Notes under the pieces: generated by a model | The model's input: the letters and a program-made list of their open reading frames with translations, nothing else | What the model was told of the DNA's origin: nothing | Database searches by the model: none | NCBI GenBank assembly: GCA_017622555.1 | Contig: JAGAQV010000028.1 | Location: forward strand, 1 to 39,101 | DNA length: 39,101 bases | DNA from: Clostridia bacterium | GTDB taxonomy: Bacteria; Bacillota; Clostridia; Oscillospirales; Acutalibacteraceae | Direction: 5' to 3' | In this document: positions 23,849-33,467 of the stretch, in pieces | Layout of the letters: every line of letters begins with the position of its first letter | Numbering within the stretch: position 1 is the stretch's first letter | Position numbers and translations under genes: made by a program

Positions 23849-24028
23849 TTATTCGCCAACCTTAACAACTTCACGGCCGTCATACTGACCGCAAGCAGCG
23901 CAAAGTCTGTGAGGACGCTTATAAGCGCCACATGAGCACTTTACTAAAGTGGGAGCGCTTAACTTCCAAACGTTATTTCTTCTTTTATCTCTTCTAGCTT
24001 TTGAATGCTTTCTCTTTGGTACTGCCAT
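23849..24028 (-). CDS. rpmF: 50S ribosomal protein L32
   Basis: A 59-residue L32 of the large subunit: MAVPKRKHSKARRDKRRNN start and a zinc-binding KCSCGAYKRPHRLCAACG (two CxC/CxxC pairs). The ATG at 24028 has AAGGAGGTG upstream. It is co-transcribed with yceD just upstream, as in nearly all bacteria. Confidence 0.97.
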   Translation of the reverse strand: MAVPKRKHSKARRDKRRNNVWKLSAPTLVKCSCGAYKRPHRLCAACGQYDGREVVKVGE

Positions 24029-24059
24029 TTTCAGCACCTCCTTAAATTGATTAAAAAGT

Positions 24060-24557
24060 TTAATTATTTAACAGTTCAGCCAGCTTTGCAAGGCGTGGGT
24101 CAATTTCCCTTGTATCGCAAGAGCAGGCGCCTTCGTTAAGGTTTTTACCACATTTGTAGCAAATGCCCTTACAGTCCTCACTGCACAGGTGCTTAAGCGG
24201 AAGGTTTACGATTACTTCAGTATAAAGAAAATCATCAACGTCAAGCTTCATATCAGGTACTAAAAGGATTGTGTCGCTGTCGTCCCCTTCTATTGAAGTG
24301 GCAAGCGATTTTGAAACCTCTACCTTATATGTTTTTGAAGTTTCCTTACCGCAACGGTCGCACAAAGCGTCAAACTGAAAGCTTATTTCAGCCTGAAACC
24401 TTATAAGGCTGGATGTGTTGGAAACAGTGCCGATTAAAGTAACGGGCTTTTTGAGTGGAAAAACACCGCCGTGTTCAACCTGGCTTAAATCCAACGAATA
24501 CTCAATAGGTAAAGAAGAATTTTCATTGACAAAAATGTGTTTTAAATCAATAACCAT
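24060..24557 (-). CDS. yceD: YceD/DUF177 family protein
   Basis: A 165-residue YceD-family protein, always linked to rpmF and proposed to act in 23S rRNA or ribosome assembly. Its signature is a first cysteine pair (CDRCGKE near residue 67) and a C-terminal group CSEDCKGICYKCGKNL followed by CSCD, likely metal-binding. Normal length for Firmicutes. It starts at ATG 24557, with GAGGTGG 5-6 nt upstream, behind a fully consensus promoter, and rpmF follows after 31 nt. Confidence 0.93.
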   Translation of the reverse strand: MVIDLKHIFVNENSSLPIEYSLDLSQVEHGGVFPLKKPVTLIGTVSNTSSLIRFQAEISFQFDALCDRCGKETSKTYKVEVSKSLATSIEGDDSDTILLVPDMKLDVDDFLYTEVIVNLPLKHLCSEDCKGICYKCGKNLNEGACSCDTREIDPRLAKLAELLNN

Positions 24558-24584
24558 ACTTCCACCTCTATCGTCGCAAAGACT

Positions 24585-24613
24585 ATTATATATATTTATA
24601 ACGGTTTTGTCAA
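24585..24613 (-). promoter_or_regulatory. Consensus sigma-A promoter of yceD-rpmF
   Basis: Minus strand TTGACA (24613-24608), exactly 17 nt, TATAAT (24590-24585): both hexamers match the consensus perfectly. Confidence 0.9.
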
Positions 24614-24640
24614 GGTTTTATTTGCAAAAAAATTGCTAAA

Positions 24641-24691
24641 AAACAAGCAAAACGCACCTTGAATTTAGGTAATTTAAACCCAAGGCGCGTT
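24641..24691 (-). terminator. Terminator of the pgi / P-loop operon
   Basis: Minus strand AACGCGCCTTG (24691-24681) pairs with CAAGGTGCGTT (24661-24651, one wobble), followed by TTGCTTGTTTTTTA. Confidence 0.8.
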
Positions 24692-24709
24692 TATTAACTT
24701 AACTTTATT

Positions 24710-25120
24710 TTAGTTTAAAACTTCTGCAATATCAAAAATCTTCTTAGGAAGTTCTTCCTTGTCAGCAGAAACGGTGAAAATAAATTCAACATCGCTGATT
24801 TTAGAAAGTCTTTCAAAGAAATCAGCAAGCTTTTCAAAATCTCTTCCGCCGATGCGAAGTGTTGCATCACCGAAAATGTGAGTAATGTCGTGGTTACCTG
24901 CCTTAATGCCTGCGATCATGCCGTAATATTCGTCATAGCCGTTAATTGCATAGGTGTCGGTATCGATAAGTCTTGCTTTATATTTTATGGAATAGATAAG
25001 GGCGTCACTCTTTTCAATGCATACTACGTTGCCAAGACTGGTATCAGCAGCGGCGTTAACCATTTCAGCCAATAACTTAGTTTTGCCCGAACCTTTTTTT
25101 CCTATAATGATTTTAATCAT
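24710..25120 (-). CDS. Small P-loop NTPase of unknown function
   Basis: A 136-residue protein with a Walker A motif near the N terminus (GKKGSGKT, residues 7-14) and a second hydrophobic strand ending in acid at THIFGDATLRIGG, which may be the Walker B position. The rest looks like a small alpha/beta fold closing with VEFIFTVSADKEELP. Similar short ATPases are found in many clostridia without known role. The ATG at 25120 has AAAGGAG upstream. It follows pgi by 48 nt and ends at a terminator, so it is probably in the pgi transcript; no functional link to glycolysis is visible. Confidence 0.75.
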   Translation of the reverse strand: MIKIIIGKKGSGKTKLLAEMVNAAADTSLGNVVCIEKSDALIYSIKYKARLIDTDTYAINGYDEYYGMIAGIKAGNHDITHIFGDATLRIGGRDFEKLADFFERLSKISDVEFIFTVSADKEELPKKIFDIAEVLN

Positions 25121-25168
25121 TTATAACAACTCCTTTTTTATAACACTGCAAAAGCAGTAATGTCTAAA

Positions 25169-26509
25169 TTATTTTGAAAGCCTTGCTTCAAGCTCAGCCT
25201 TTTGTGCTTCGTAACCGGGTTTGCCGAGAAGCGCAAACATATTCTTTTTATAGCTTTCAACACCGGGTTGGTCAAACGGGTTAACGCCCAACATATAGCC
25301 CGAAATTGCACAAGCCTTTTCGAAGAAGTAAATAAGCTCGCCAAGGTTTTCTTCATCAGCTTTAGCAACGTTGATTACAAGGTTGGGAACACCGCCGTCA
25401 GTATGAGCCAGAACCGTACCTTCAAATGCCTTTTGGTTTACAAACGACATTGTTTTACCTGCTAAGAAGTTAAGACCGTCGCCATCGTTTTCTTCCTTTT
25501 CAATTACAACGTCAGCTGTGCTTTCCGAGAAAGTAACAACTGTTTCGAACATCAAACGGGCACCGTCCTGAACGTATTGACCCATTGAGTGAAGGTCGGT
25601 TGAAAAGGTAACGGATGCTGGGAAAAGACCCTTATTGTCTTTACCTTCGCTTTCACCGAAAAGCTGCTTAAACCATTCAGCCATCATTGTAAAGCGAGGC
25701 TCGTAGCTTACAAGCAATTCGACCGATTTACCTTTACGGTAAAATGCGTTACGAAGTGCTGCATAAAGATAACAGTCATTTTCGTAAAGATTTTCGTTGC
25801 TATATTTATCTGCAGCCTTAGCAGCACCAGCCATTAAAGCGTCAATATCAGCGCCGGCAGCGGCGATGGGTAAAAGACCAACTGCTGTTAAAACCGAGAA
25901 ACGACCGCCAACATCATCGGGTACTACAAAGCATTCGTAACCCTTTTCGTCAGCAAGCTTTTTAAGTGTACCACGGACCTTGTCAGTAGTGCAGTAAATG
26001 CGCTTTGCGGCTTCCTCTTCACCGTAGCGTTCCTCCAAAAGCTTTCTAAATACACGGAAAGCAATGGCGGGTTCGGTTGTAGTGCCTGATTTTGAAATTA
26101 TGTTTACCGAAACACGCTTGCCTTCGCAAAGCTTAAGCATATCATCAAGATAAGCGCCGCTTATGTTGTTACCCGCGAAGTAAATTTCGGGTGCGTCACC
26201 ACGAAGATTGTTATAATACGGACCCTTTAAAAATTCAATAGCGGCACGGGCGCCGAGGTAGGAGCCGCCGATACCGATAACGATTAAAACGTCAGTATCG
26301 TTCTTAATTTTTTCAGCAGCAAGCTTTATACGTTTGAATTCTTCCTTATCATAATCAAAGGGAAGATTTACCCAACCCAAAAAGTCGTTACCGAGACCGC
26401 TTTTATCGTTAACAGCCTTGTGTGCGGCTGTAACCTGAGTTTCAAGACCTTTAAGGTCGTTTTCGTGCAAAAAATCATTTGCGTAAGACATATTAAATTT
26501 TATGGACAT
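25169..26509 (-). CDS. pgi: Glucose-6-phosphate isomerase
   Basis: A 446-residue isomerase interconverting glucose-6-phosphate and fructose-6-phosphate. Active-site and signature segments: [30 protein letters not shown], the conserved [14 protein letters not shown] and the C-terminal [12 protein letters not shown]. It is the shorter bacterial form common in Firmicutes. The ATG at 26509 is preferred to the in-frame GTG four codons upstream, because AAAGGTG lies about 8 nt before it and includes that GTG. It has its own promoter and precedes the P-loop gene. Confidence 0.97.
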   Translation of the reverse strand: MSIKFNMSYANDFLHENDLKGLETQVTAAHKAVNDKSGLGNDFLGWVNLPFDYDKEEFKRIKLAAEKIKNDTDVLIVIGIGGSYLGARAAIEFLKGPYYNNLRGDAPEIYFAGNNISGAYLDDMLKLCEGKRVSVNIISKSGTTTEPAIAFRVFRKLLEERYGEEEAAKRIYCTTDKVRGTLKKLADEKGYECFVVPDDVGGRFSVLTAVGLLPIAAAGADIDALMAGAAKAADKYSNENLYENDCYLYAALRNAFYRKGKSVELLVSYEPRFTMMAEWFKQLFGESEGKDNKGLFPASVTFSTDLHSMGQYVQDGARLMFETVVTFSESTADVVIEKEENDGDGLNFLAGKTMSFVNQKAFEGTVLAHTDGGVPNLVINVAKADEENLGELIYFFEKACAISGYMLGVNPFDQPGVESYKKNMFALLGKPGYEAQKAELEARLSK

Positions 26510-26544
26510 TGCTATTTTCACCTTTAAAGTATTTCTTTTTTATC

Positions 26545-26573
26545 ATTTTACTATATCTTGTATTTATTTGCAA
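26545..26573 (-). promoter_or_regulatory. Sigma-A promoter of pgi
   Basis: Minus strand TTGCAA (26573-26568), 17-nt spacer, TAAAAT (26550-26545), just downstream of the dac stop codon. Confidence 0.7.
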
Positions 26574-26602
26574 GAGTAAATCGTTAATTATTAACAAAAA
26601 AA

Positions 26603-27817
26603 TCATAAAATTAACAGTCCGTACACTATCCATTTAAACGTTATCCACAAATTTAGACGATTTACTTGGTTATTAGACACAATTTTTATACTGCCGACCG
26701 ATTTATCGCCCACATAAACATCGGCATTACCTACAACCTGACCCTTTTTAATCGGCGCAGTAAGGTCGCTTTTAATATTAATTTTTTGTGTAATTTCCTT
26801 AGCTTCATTTTTAGGCAAAAGTAAATTAAGCTTCCCGTCGGCTGAAACCTTTATTTCTTTAGCAACGCCCTTTTTTATAGGTACGGCTTTAACACCGTTT
26901 AAATCGGCCTCAATTTCAAAAAAGCTGTAATTTGCAAAGCCGTAATCTAAAAGCTTTTTTGCACCGTTAAAACGGTCATTACTTGTATCGCCCGACATTA
27001 CCACCGCAACAAGCTCCATTCCATCTCTTTGTGCTGTTGCGGAAAGGCAATAGCCTGCAGTGCTTGTTGTACCCGTTTTAAGACCTGTTGTTCCCTTATA
27101 AAACCGCACAAGCTTATTAGTATTTACAAGCTCGCTTTCACCGTTTCTAAGGCTATCCATCCAAACGGTTGAATAATCCTTAATAAGCTCGTGCTTAATA
27201 AGCTCACTTGACATTATTGCAACATCGTAGGCAGTTGTTAGATGTCCCTCGGCATCGAGACCAGTACAGTTTTTAAAGGTTGTGTTGTTCATACCAAGCT
27301 CTTTCGCACGGTAATTCATTAAAGCGACAAAGCCCTCCTCACTGCCTGATATAAGCTCGCCCAAAGCGACACAAGCATCGTTTGCTGAGGCTATAACCGT
27401 TGCCTTTAATAAATCGTGCACTGTCATTGCTTCATTGGGTTCAAGCCAAATTTGTGACCCACCCATACTGCAAGCGTGCTCACTTGCGTTAACCACAGTT
27501 TCAAGGGTGAAATCGCCCCTGTCAATCGCTTCCATAACAAGCAAAAGTGACATTATTTTTGTGATAGATGCTGGTGATAATTTTTCATCCGCATTATTTT
27601 CGTAAAGCACGGTTTGAGTGATAGGCTCCATTAAAATTACCGACTTTGCTTTAATGTCAAGCGTTTGTCCTATTGCCGCATTAGTTGTTGCGGTATCAAT
27701 AGGTACGTTTATATCACTTAAATCACATTCGCTTGAAACCGTAGCGGCAAATATATTTGTTGTAAGCAAAACCGATAAAAGCGCTAAGGATAAGAATTTT
27801 TTAAAAAATTTAGCCAA
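26603..27817 (-). CDS. Penicillin-binding D-alanyl-D-alanine carboxypeptidase
   Basis: A 404-residue low-molecular-weight penicillin-binding protein (DacA/DacF type, peptidase S11) that trims the terminal D-Ala of peptidoglycan stem peptides. Order: signal peptide (residues 1-24), SITK (84-87) with the nucleophile serine, SAN (144-146), KTGT in GLKTGTT, then a C-terminal beta domain and a hydrophobic tail (LWITFKWIVYGLLIL) that would anchor it in the membrane. The start is uncertain: TTG at 27817 is chosen because AGGGTG lies 8 nt upstream; a GTG at 27826 is inside that site. It follows mnmA by 49 nt. Confidence 0.92.
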   Translation of the reverse strand: MAKFFKKFLSLALLSVLLTTNIFAATVSSECDLSDINVPIDTATTNAAIGQTLDIKAKSVILMEPITQTVLYENNADEKLSPASITKIMSLLLVMEAIDRGDFTLETVVNASEHACSMGGSQIWLEPNEAMTVHDLLKATVIASANDACVALGELISGSEEGFVALMNYRAKELGMNNTTFKNCTGLDAEGHLTTAYDVAIMSSELIKHELIKDYSTVWMDSLRNGESELVNTNKLVRFYKGTTGLKTGTTSTAGYCLSATAQRDGMELVAVVMSGDTSNDRFNGAKKLLDYGFANYSFFEIEADLNGVKAVPIKKGVAKEIKVSADGKLNLLLPKNEAKEITQKINIKSDLTAPIKKGQVVGNADVYVGDKSVGSIKIVSNNQVNRLNLWITFKWIVYGLLIL

Positions 27818-27828
27818 AAAAAGCACAC

Positions 27829-27851
27829 CCTTTTATATGTTCTATAAAAGG
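27829..27851. repeat. Perfect 9-bp inverted repeat upstream of the dac gene
   Basis: CCTTTTATA (27829-27837) and TATAAAAGG (27843-27851) with a 5-nt loop. On the minus-strand mRNA it folds just upstream of, and partly into, the Shine-Dalgarno AAAAGGGTG of the carboxypeptidase gene, so it could lower initiation. It is not a terminator: no T run follows on the minus strand. Confidence 0.45.
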
Positions 27852-27866
27852 ATATGCCTTTAAAAT

Positions 27867-28907
27867 TCATTCTATTCCGCAAACGATAGTGCCACCGCCA
27901 ACAACAATATCACCATCATAAAAAACCGCCGCCTGTCCAGGACTTGGCGCACGCTGAGGGTCGTTAAATTCCACTAAAACACCGTTTTTATAAGGCTTAA
28001 TAACTGCAGACTGTTCGGTATGGCGGTAACGTAGCTTACATTCTACCTTCATTTCGTTTTTTAGTTCATCAAATGGTATAAAATTAAGGTTTTCAACGTA
28101 CACCTTTTTATAAAAAAGATGCTCTTCATCCCCTATTATAACCTCGTTAGTAACGGGGTTTTTATCAATTACAAAGGCAGGTTTACCAAGGGCTATGCCA
28201 AGACCCTTCCGTTGCCCTATTGTGTAGCGAATAACACCCTTATGTTGACCTAAAACATTACCATTAACGTCAATATAGTTGCCCACCTCAGCCACAAAAT
28301 TTCCCGTTTTTTCAATAAAAGCGGCATAGTCGCCATCGGGCACGAAGCAAATGTCCTGACTGTCCTTTTTATTAGCATTTACAAGGTTAAATTTCTCAGC
28401 GGTTTTGCGCACATCCTCCTTAGAATGACAGCTAAGCGGTAAAACCGTGCGGGACAGCTGTTCTTGGTTTAAGCAATAAAGCACGTAGCTTTGGTCCTTT
28501 GCTTTATCTTCGGCACGACAAAGCAAAAACCGACCATTCTTTTCAATTATTTTTGCATAATGCCCCGTTGCAATTTTTTGACAACCAAGCTTATCAGCAA
28601 TTTTAAGCATTTCGCCAAACTTAATTGTTCTGTTACAAACAAGACAAGGGTTTGGGGTGCGTCCTACAATATATTCGTTTATGAAATCGTCGATAACAAG
28701 CCGTTTAAATTCGTTTCGTAAATTAAAAACGACGTGGGAAATGCCAAGTGTTTCACACACAGCCTTGGCATCGTTTTGTGCTGTAGACGTATCGCCAAAC
28801 AAATCAAGCGTTACACCCACAACCTCATACCCGTCGTTTTGTAAAAGTGCGGCACAGACAGAAGAATCTACTCCCCCGCTCATACCGACTAAAACCTTTT
28901 GCTTCAA
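27867..28907 (-). CDS. mnmA: tRNA 2-thiouridine(34) synthase MnmA
   Basis: A 346-residue PP-loop enzyme that thiolates U34 of Lys, Glu and Gln tRNAs. The ATP pyrophosphatase loop is MSGGVDSS (9-16). The two catalytic cysteines are C88 (NPCLVCN) and C187 (DICFVPDGDY), and the C-terminal beta domains follow. Start is TTG at 28907 with GAGGAA about 7 nt upstream. It lies behind the pfkA terminator, perhaps as an attenuated continuation of that operon, and before the carboxypeptidase gene. Confidence 0.96.
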   Translation of the reverse strand: MKQKVLVGMSGGVDSSVCAALLQNDGYEVVGVTLDLFGDTSTAQNDAKAVCETLGISHVVFNLRNEFKRLVIDDFINEYIVGRTPNPCLVCNRTIKFGEMLKIADKLGCQKIATGHYAKIIEKNGRFLLCRAEDKAKDQSYVLYCLNQEQLSRTVLPLSCHSKEDVRKTAEKFNLVNANKKDSQDICFVPDGDYAAFIEKTGNFVAEVGNYIDVNGNVLGQHKGVIRYTIGQRKGLGIALGKPAFVIDKNPVTNEVIIGDEEHLFYKKVYVENLNFIPFDELKNEMKVECKLRYRHTEQSAVIKPYKNGVLVEFNDPQRAPSPGQAAVFYDGDIVVGGGTIVCGIE

Positions 28908-28926
28908 AAAAATTCCTCACTTACTG

Positions 28927-28955
28927 AAAAAGGGCCGAATTTAACGGCCCTTTTT
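28927..28955 (-). terminator. Terminator between pfkA and mnmA
   Basis: Stem AGGGCCG / CGGCCCT (28931-28937, 28945-28951) extended by A/T pairs, 7-nt loop, then TTTTT on the minus strand (28930-28927 and beyond). The downstream mnmA has no clear promoter, so partial read-through is possible. Confidence 0.85.
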
Positions 28956-28959
28956 AATA

Positions 28960-29919
28960 TTAAATGGATGTTGTATCAGCAACGAGATACATATATTCGT
29001 CAAACGGTTTGTGCATATTAAGCGCTTCATAAATATCGTAATTAACAATTTTACCAAACTTATAAGCAACAACACGGTTGCCAATACCCTCTTTAAGAAG
29101 ATTAACAGCCTCAAAGCCCATTTGAGATGCAATTACACGGTCACGAACTGTAGGTGCACCACCACGCTGAACGTGGCCAAGAATAGTGCCACGAGTTTCA
29201 ATGCCAGTAACGGCTTCAATCTTTTTAGCCATTTCATCAACACCGCCAACACCTTCAGCAACCATAACGATAAAGTGCTTTTTGCCAAGAGCTCGTGTGC
29301 GTTCAATTTTTTCAATTACCTCGTCAACGCTTGTGTCACGTTCGGGCACTAAAATTGCAACAGCGCCAACCGAAAGACCTGTACGAAGCGCAATGTGACC
29401 TGCTCTTCTTCCCATAACCTCAACAACACTGCAGCGAGCGTGTGAGTCGCAGGTGTCACGTAAACGGTCAACCATTTGAATAACAGTATTCATTGCGGTG
29501 TCAAAGCCGATGGTATATTCGGTTGAAGAAATATCATTATCAATTGTGGCGGGAATACCAACACAGGGAATTCCACGAAGAGATAAGTCACGAGCACCAC
29601 GGAAGGAGCCGTCACCACCGATAACAACAATGCCTTCAATACCGTGCTTTTTGCAGGTTGCTATTGCTTCGGCAATACCCTCTTCGGTTTTAAAGCGGCT
29701 ACTGCGCGCACTGTAAAGCATTGTACCGCCGAGTTGAATAATATCAGATACGTCACGTGCACCAAGATCAATAACATCGTCTTCCATAAGACCATTATAG
29801 CCACGGCGGATACCCTTAACGGTCATACCGTTTGAAATAGCAGTTCTGACAACAGCACGAACTGCCGCATTCATACCCGGAGCGTCGCCGCCGCTGGTAA
29901 GTACACCTATTGTTTTCAT
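28960..29919 (-). CDS. pfkA: ATP-dependent 6-phosphofructokinase
   Basis: A 319-residue enzyme phosphorylating fructose-6-phosphate, the committed step of glycolysis. GGDAPGMNA and GGDGS (101-105) are present; the Gly in GGDGS marks the ATP-using type rather than the pyrophosphate type. The catalytic TIDND is at 125-129, and MGRRAGHIA and the effector region follow. The ATG at 29919 has GGAGATG about 8 nt upstream. It follows dnaE by 83 nt; dnaE-pfkA adjacency is common in Firmicutes. Confidence 0.97.
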   Translation of the reverse strand: MKTIGVLTSGGDAPGMNAAVRAVVRTAISNGMTVKGIRRGYNGLMEDDVIDLGARDVSDIIQLGGTMLYSARSSRFKTEEGIAEAIATCKKHGIEGIVVIGGDGSFRGARDLSLRGIPCVGIPATIDNDISSTEYTIGFDTAMNTVIQMVDRLRDTCDSHARCSVVEVMGRRAGHIALRTGLSVGAVAILVPERDTSVDEVIEKIERTRALGKKHFIVMVAEGVGGVDEMAKKIEAVTGIETRGTILGHVQRGGAPTVRDRVIASQMGFEAVNLLKEGIGNRVVAYKFGKIVNYDIYEALNMHKPFDEYMYLVADTTSI

Positions 29920-30002
29920 TATATATCATCTCCACAGAAAATAACTTTTAAAACAAGCATTATATAGTATATACCATAAAATTATTTTTTTCAACAAAAA
30001 TT

Positions 30003-33000
30003 TTAAGGCACAAATTTTACGTTATTATCCCCTAAAATTTCACACAATTTTTGGTTTAGTTCATCACATTTTTTAACGTAAAGACTTTGCGGTGCCGAAA
30101 GCCTTTTACCGCTGTCAATACAAACAATGTAAACGGGGGTTTCACCCTTATAACAACCTAAAATTTCTCTAATTTGTGAAAATTCGGGGCTTTGCTGACT
30201 TTTAACCCTTAAATAAAGGCCATCTTTAATATTGGGCTTTTTATCAACTGCGGCGCCTTTAAGGCTTTCGGGTATAATTTCAAGCTTTTCAAGTATAAGC
30301 TCAACGTCCCTGTCCTCCCTTTCAGACACTCGTCCTGTTAAAATAACGGGTTTAGCGTCGGTTAAAAGGGGTTTATAGGTGGCATAAGCATTAGCAAACA
30401 CCGTAACACTTACAGATGCCGAAACATCCTCAATTAAAGCGGTACATAAAAGATTGTTATTTTTAAGCTGACGCACCTTTACACCGCTTATTATACCCGC
30501 AACGGTAACACGCTTGCCGTCGGGATATTTACCTGTTGCAATATCAGCAAGTACTTCATACTTTGCATTCTTTAAAAAGCCCGCATAATCATCCATTGGG
30601 TGACCCGACAGATACAGCCCCGTTGCTTCCTTTTCTAGTGACAAAAGCATCTCCCTTGACATTTCGGGCACCTTTACAGGCTCGAACACGTTAGGCGAGC
30701 CCATTTCTTCAAATAAATTAAGCTGACCCTGTCCCGAAAAACGACGTTCGTTTTCAACTGCTGACAGCACCGCATCAATGTTGTAAAGCATTTCACGGCG
30801 GTTATTGCATACACAGTCCAAAGCACCGCTTTTTATAAGACCTTCAAGGGCCTTGCGGTTAAATTCACGGGAATAATTGCGAAGGCAAAAATCGTAAAAC
30901 GATTCATATTTACCGTTTTGTTCACGCTCGTTTATAAGCCTTTCAATAAGCACGAGCCCTAAATTTTTAATTGCCAAAAGCCCAAAGCGAATGTTATCAC
31001 CCTCAGGTGAAAAATAAGGATAGCTGTGATTAACCGACGGTGGCAAAATTTTAATGGCTGATTTTAGGCATTCGGCAGTGTACTGTGAAATTTTTAAGGG
31101 GCTATCCATCATACTTGTCATTAAAGCCGCAAAATATTTTGACGGGTAATGACACTTAAGGTAAGCCGTGCGGTAAGCCACAAAGGAATATGCGCAGGCG
31201 TGCGCTTTATTAAACGCATAAGAAGAAAAACTTGACATTTGGTCAAAAATTTTGTTAGCCGCTTCTTCACTTATACCAAAGGCTAAGGCGCCGTGGCTTA
31301 TAACGTTGCCGTTTTGGTCCTTTTCACCGTTAAGAAAAAATTCCTTTTCGCGCTTCATGACCTCGTGCTTCTTTTTGGCCATTGCACGACGAACAATATC
31401 TGCACGACCAAGCGAATAACCAGCCAAGGTTCTGAACACCTGCATTACCTGTTCCTGATAAACAATACAGCCGTAAGTTACACCCAGAATAGATTCAAGG
31501 GCAGGTATATCATATTTAATTTTATCGGGATTATGACGGTTTTCAATATAACGTGGAATAGAATCCATAGGTCCCGGGCGGTAAAGTGATAAAACCGCAG
31601 TTAAATCCTCAATACTTTCGGGATTTAACTGGCGAAGCACGTTCTTCATTCCGTCAGATTCAAACTGAAATACGCCAAGGGTTTTTCCCTTTGCCATCAT
31701 ATTATATGTTGCTTTATCATCAAGCGGTATTTTTTCAATATCAAAGCTTGGATCTTCAAGACGAATGTATTTTTGGGTATCATCAATAATTGTTAAATTT
31801 CGAAGTCCCAAAAAGTCCATTTTTAAAAGACCCAATTCCTCAAGGGATGTCATTGTAAACTGCGTAACAGTCGCTTCATCGTTAACAGCAAGGGGCACGT
31901 ATTCGGCAACAGGCTTATCCGAAATAACAACGCCTGCCGCATGGGTTGAGGCGTGTCGAGGCATACCCTCAAGCTTCATTGCCATATCAATAAGCTCTTT
32001 AACTGCCGCGTCATTTTCATAAAGCTCACGCAGCTCGCGCCCACCCTCAAGCGCACGGGCAATTGTCATACCAACCGCTTGTGGAATAAGCTTTGCAACC
32101 TTGTCACAAATGGCATAAGGTACATCCATTGCCCTGCCGACATCCCTTACTGCCGCACGGGCAGCAAGCGTACCAAAGGTTACAATTTGGGAAACGTGAT
32201 CTTCACCGTATTTCTGGATTACATAGTCAATAACCTTTTGGCGATTAACATAGCAAAAGTCAATGTCAAAGTCAGGCATTGAAACACGTTCGGGGTTTAA
32301 AAAGCGTTCAAAATACAAATCATATTTAATGGGATCAATGCCTGTAATGCCAATGCACTGCGCCGCAAGTGAAGCTGCACCAGAGCCACGACCGGGCCCG
32401 ACGGGAATGTCGTGCGTTTTGGCGTAGTTTACAAAGTCGGCCACTATTAAAAAGTAGTCAACATAGCCCATTTTATTTATAACCGAAAGCTCATAATTCA
32501 GTCGGTCAACATATTCCTTTTTGGCATTTTCACCGTAAATTTTATAAAGTCCATCAAAGCATTTTTCCTTAAAATACTCAAAGTGGTCACGCTCCCCTAT
32601 ATCAAAATGTGGCAGCTTAATTTTACCAAATTCAAATGTAACATTACACTTTTCAGCAATTTTGTTTGCATTCTCAAGTGCTTCGGGCACATTCGGGAAA
32701 AGCGCCGCCATTTGCTCGTAGCTTTTTAAATAAAATTCGTTAGTTTTAAATTCTAAAATATTATCGTCAGTAATTTTGGTTGCAGTTTGAATACAAACTA
32801 AAACCTTGTGCATTTTATAGTCACTATCATTTATATAATGTACGTCATTTGTAGCAACAAGGGGTATATTACACTCGTTGGCAATACGGATAATTTGCGG
32901 GTTTACAAGCTTTTGTTCCTGTATGCCATGGTCCTGAATTTCAAGGTAAAAATCTTCCCCAAAAACCGATTTGTACCAAAGCGCAGTTGCCTTTGCCTTA

Positions 33001-33452
33001 TCATAATCCCCATCCATTAAAGCACGGGGAATTTCACCCGCCAAGCAAGCAGAAAGACACACTAAGCCCTTGGAATATTTCTTTATAAGCTCACGGTCAA
33101 CACGGGGCTTTGAATAAAAGCCTTCGGTAAAGCCTGCAGACACTAATTTAATTAAATTTTGATACCCCTCATTATCCTTACATAAAAGCACTAAATGGGT
33201 ATAACCGTCAAGTCCCTTTTGCTTATCAAAACGGCCACGGGTTGAAACGTAAACCTCACACCCAATAATCGGCTTTACACCCTTTTTAATGGCGTATTTA
33301 TAAAAATCTATCACGCCGTACATAACGCCGTGGTCGGTGATGGCAATGCTTTTTTGACCTATTTCAGCCGCACGGTCGATAAGTTGTTTTATACGGGCAC
33401 AGCCGTCTAACAAGCTATATTCGGTATGCACGTGCAAATGCGTAAAATCCAT
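30003..33452 (-). CDS. dnaE: DNA polymerase III alpha subunit DnaE
   Basis: A 1149-residue replicative polymerase of the DnaE type. It opens with the PHP domain (FTHLHVHTEYSLLDGC), then the palm with GPGRGSGAASLAAQ and the catalytic aspartates of MPDFDIDF, fingers, the tandem HhH region, and a C-terminal OB-fold (VTVAGIISGVKV). Firmicutes use DnaE for lagging-strand priming next to PolC. The ATG at 33452 is chosen because AAAGGAG lies 9 nt upstream; an ATG three codons earlier directly abuts that site. Originally it probably followed whiA by 15 nt, but an inserted repeat element now separates them. Confidence 0.97.
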   Translation of the reverse strand: MDFTHLHVHTEYSLLDGCARIKQLIDRAAEIGQKSIAITDHGVMYGVIDFYKYAIKKGVKPIIGCEVYVSTRGRFDKQKGLDGYTHLVLLCKDNEGYQNLIKLVSAGFTEGFYSKPRVDRELIKKYSKGLVCLSACLAGEIPRALMDGDYDKAKATALWYKSVFGEDFYLEIQDHGIQEQKLVNPQIIRIANECNIPLVATNDVHYINDSDYKMHKVLVCIQTATKITDDNILEFKTNEFYLKSYEQMAALFPNVPEALENANKIAEKCNVTFEFGKIKLPHFDIGERDHFEYFKEKCFDGLYKIYGENAKKEYVDRLNYELSVINKMGYVDYFLIVADFVNYAKTHDIPVGPGRGSGAASLAAQCIGITGIDPIKYDLYFERFLNPERVSMPDFDIDFCYVNRQKVIDYVIQKYGEDHVSQIVTFGTLAARAAVRDVGRAMDVPYAICDKVAKLIPQAVGMTIARALEGGRELRELYENDAAVKELIDMAMKLEGMPRHASTHAAGVVISDKPVAEYVPLAVNDEATVTQFTMTSLEELGLLKMDFLGLRNLTIIDDTQKYIRLEDPSFDIEKIPLDDKATYNMMAKGKTLGVFQFESDGMKNVLRQLNPESIEDLTAVLSLYRPGPMDSIPRYIENRHNPDKIKYDIPALESILGVTYGCIVYQEQVMQVFRTLAGYSLGRADIVRRAMAKKKHEVMKREKEFFLNGEKDQNGNVISHGALAFGISEEAANKIFDQMSSFSSYAFNKAHACAYSFVAYRTAYLKCHYPSKYFAALMTSMMDSPLKISQYTAECLKSAIKILPPSVNHSYPYFSPEGDNIRFGLLAIKNLGLVLIERLINEREQNGKYESFYDFCLRNYSREFNRKALEGLIKSGALDCVCNNRREMLYNIDAVLSAVENERRFSGQGQLNLFEEMGSPNVFEPVKVPEMSREMLLSLEKEATGLYLSGHPMDDYAGFLKNAKYEVLADIATGKYPDGKRVTVAGIISGVKVRQLKNNNLLCTALIEDVSASVSVTVFANAYATYKPLLTDAKPVILTGRVSEREDRDVELILEKLEIIPESLKGAAVDKKPNIKDGLYLRVKSQQSPEFSQIREILGCYKGETPVYIVCIDSGKRLSAPQSLYVKKCDELNQKLCEILGDNNVKFVP

Positions 33453-33467
33453 AATTGCCATCTCCTT

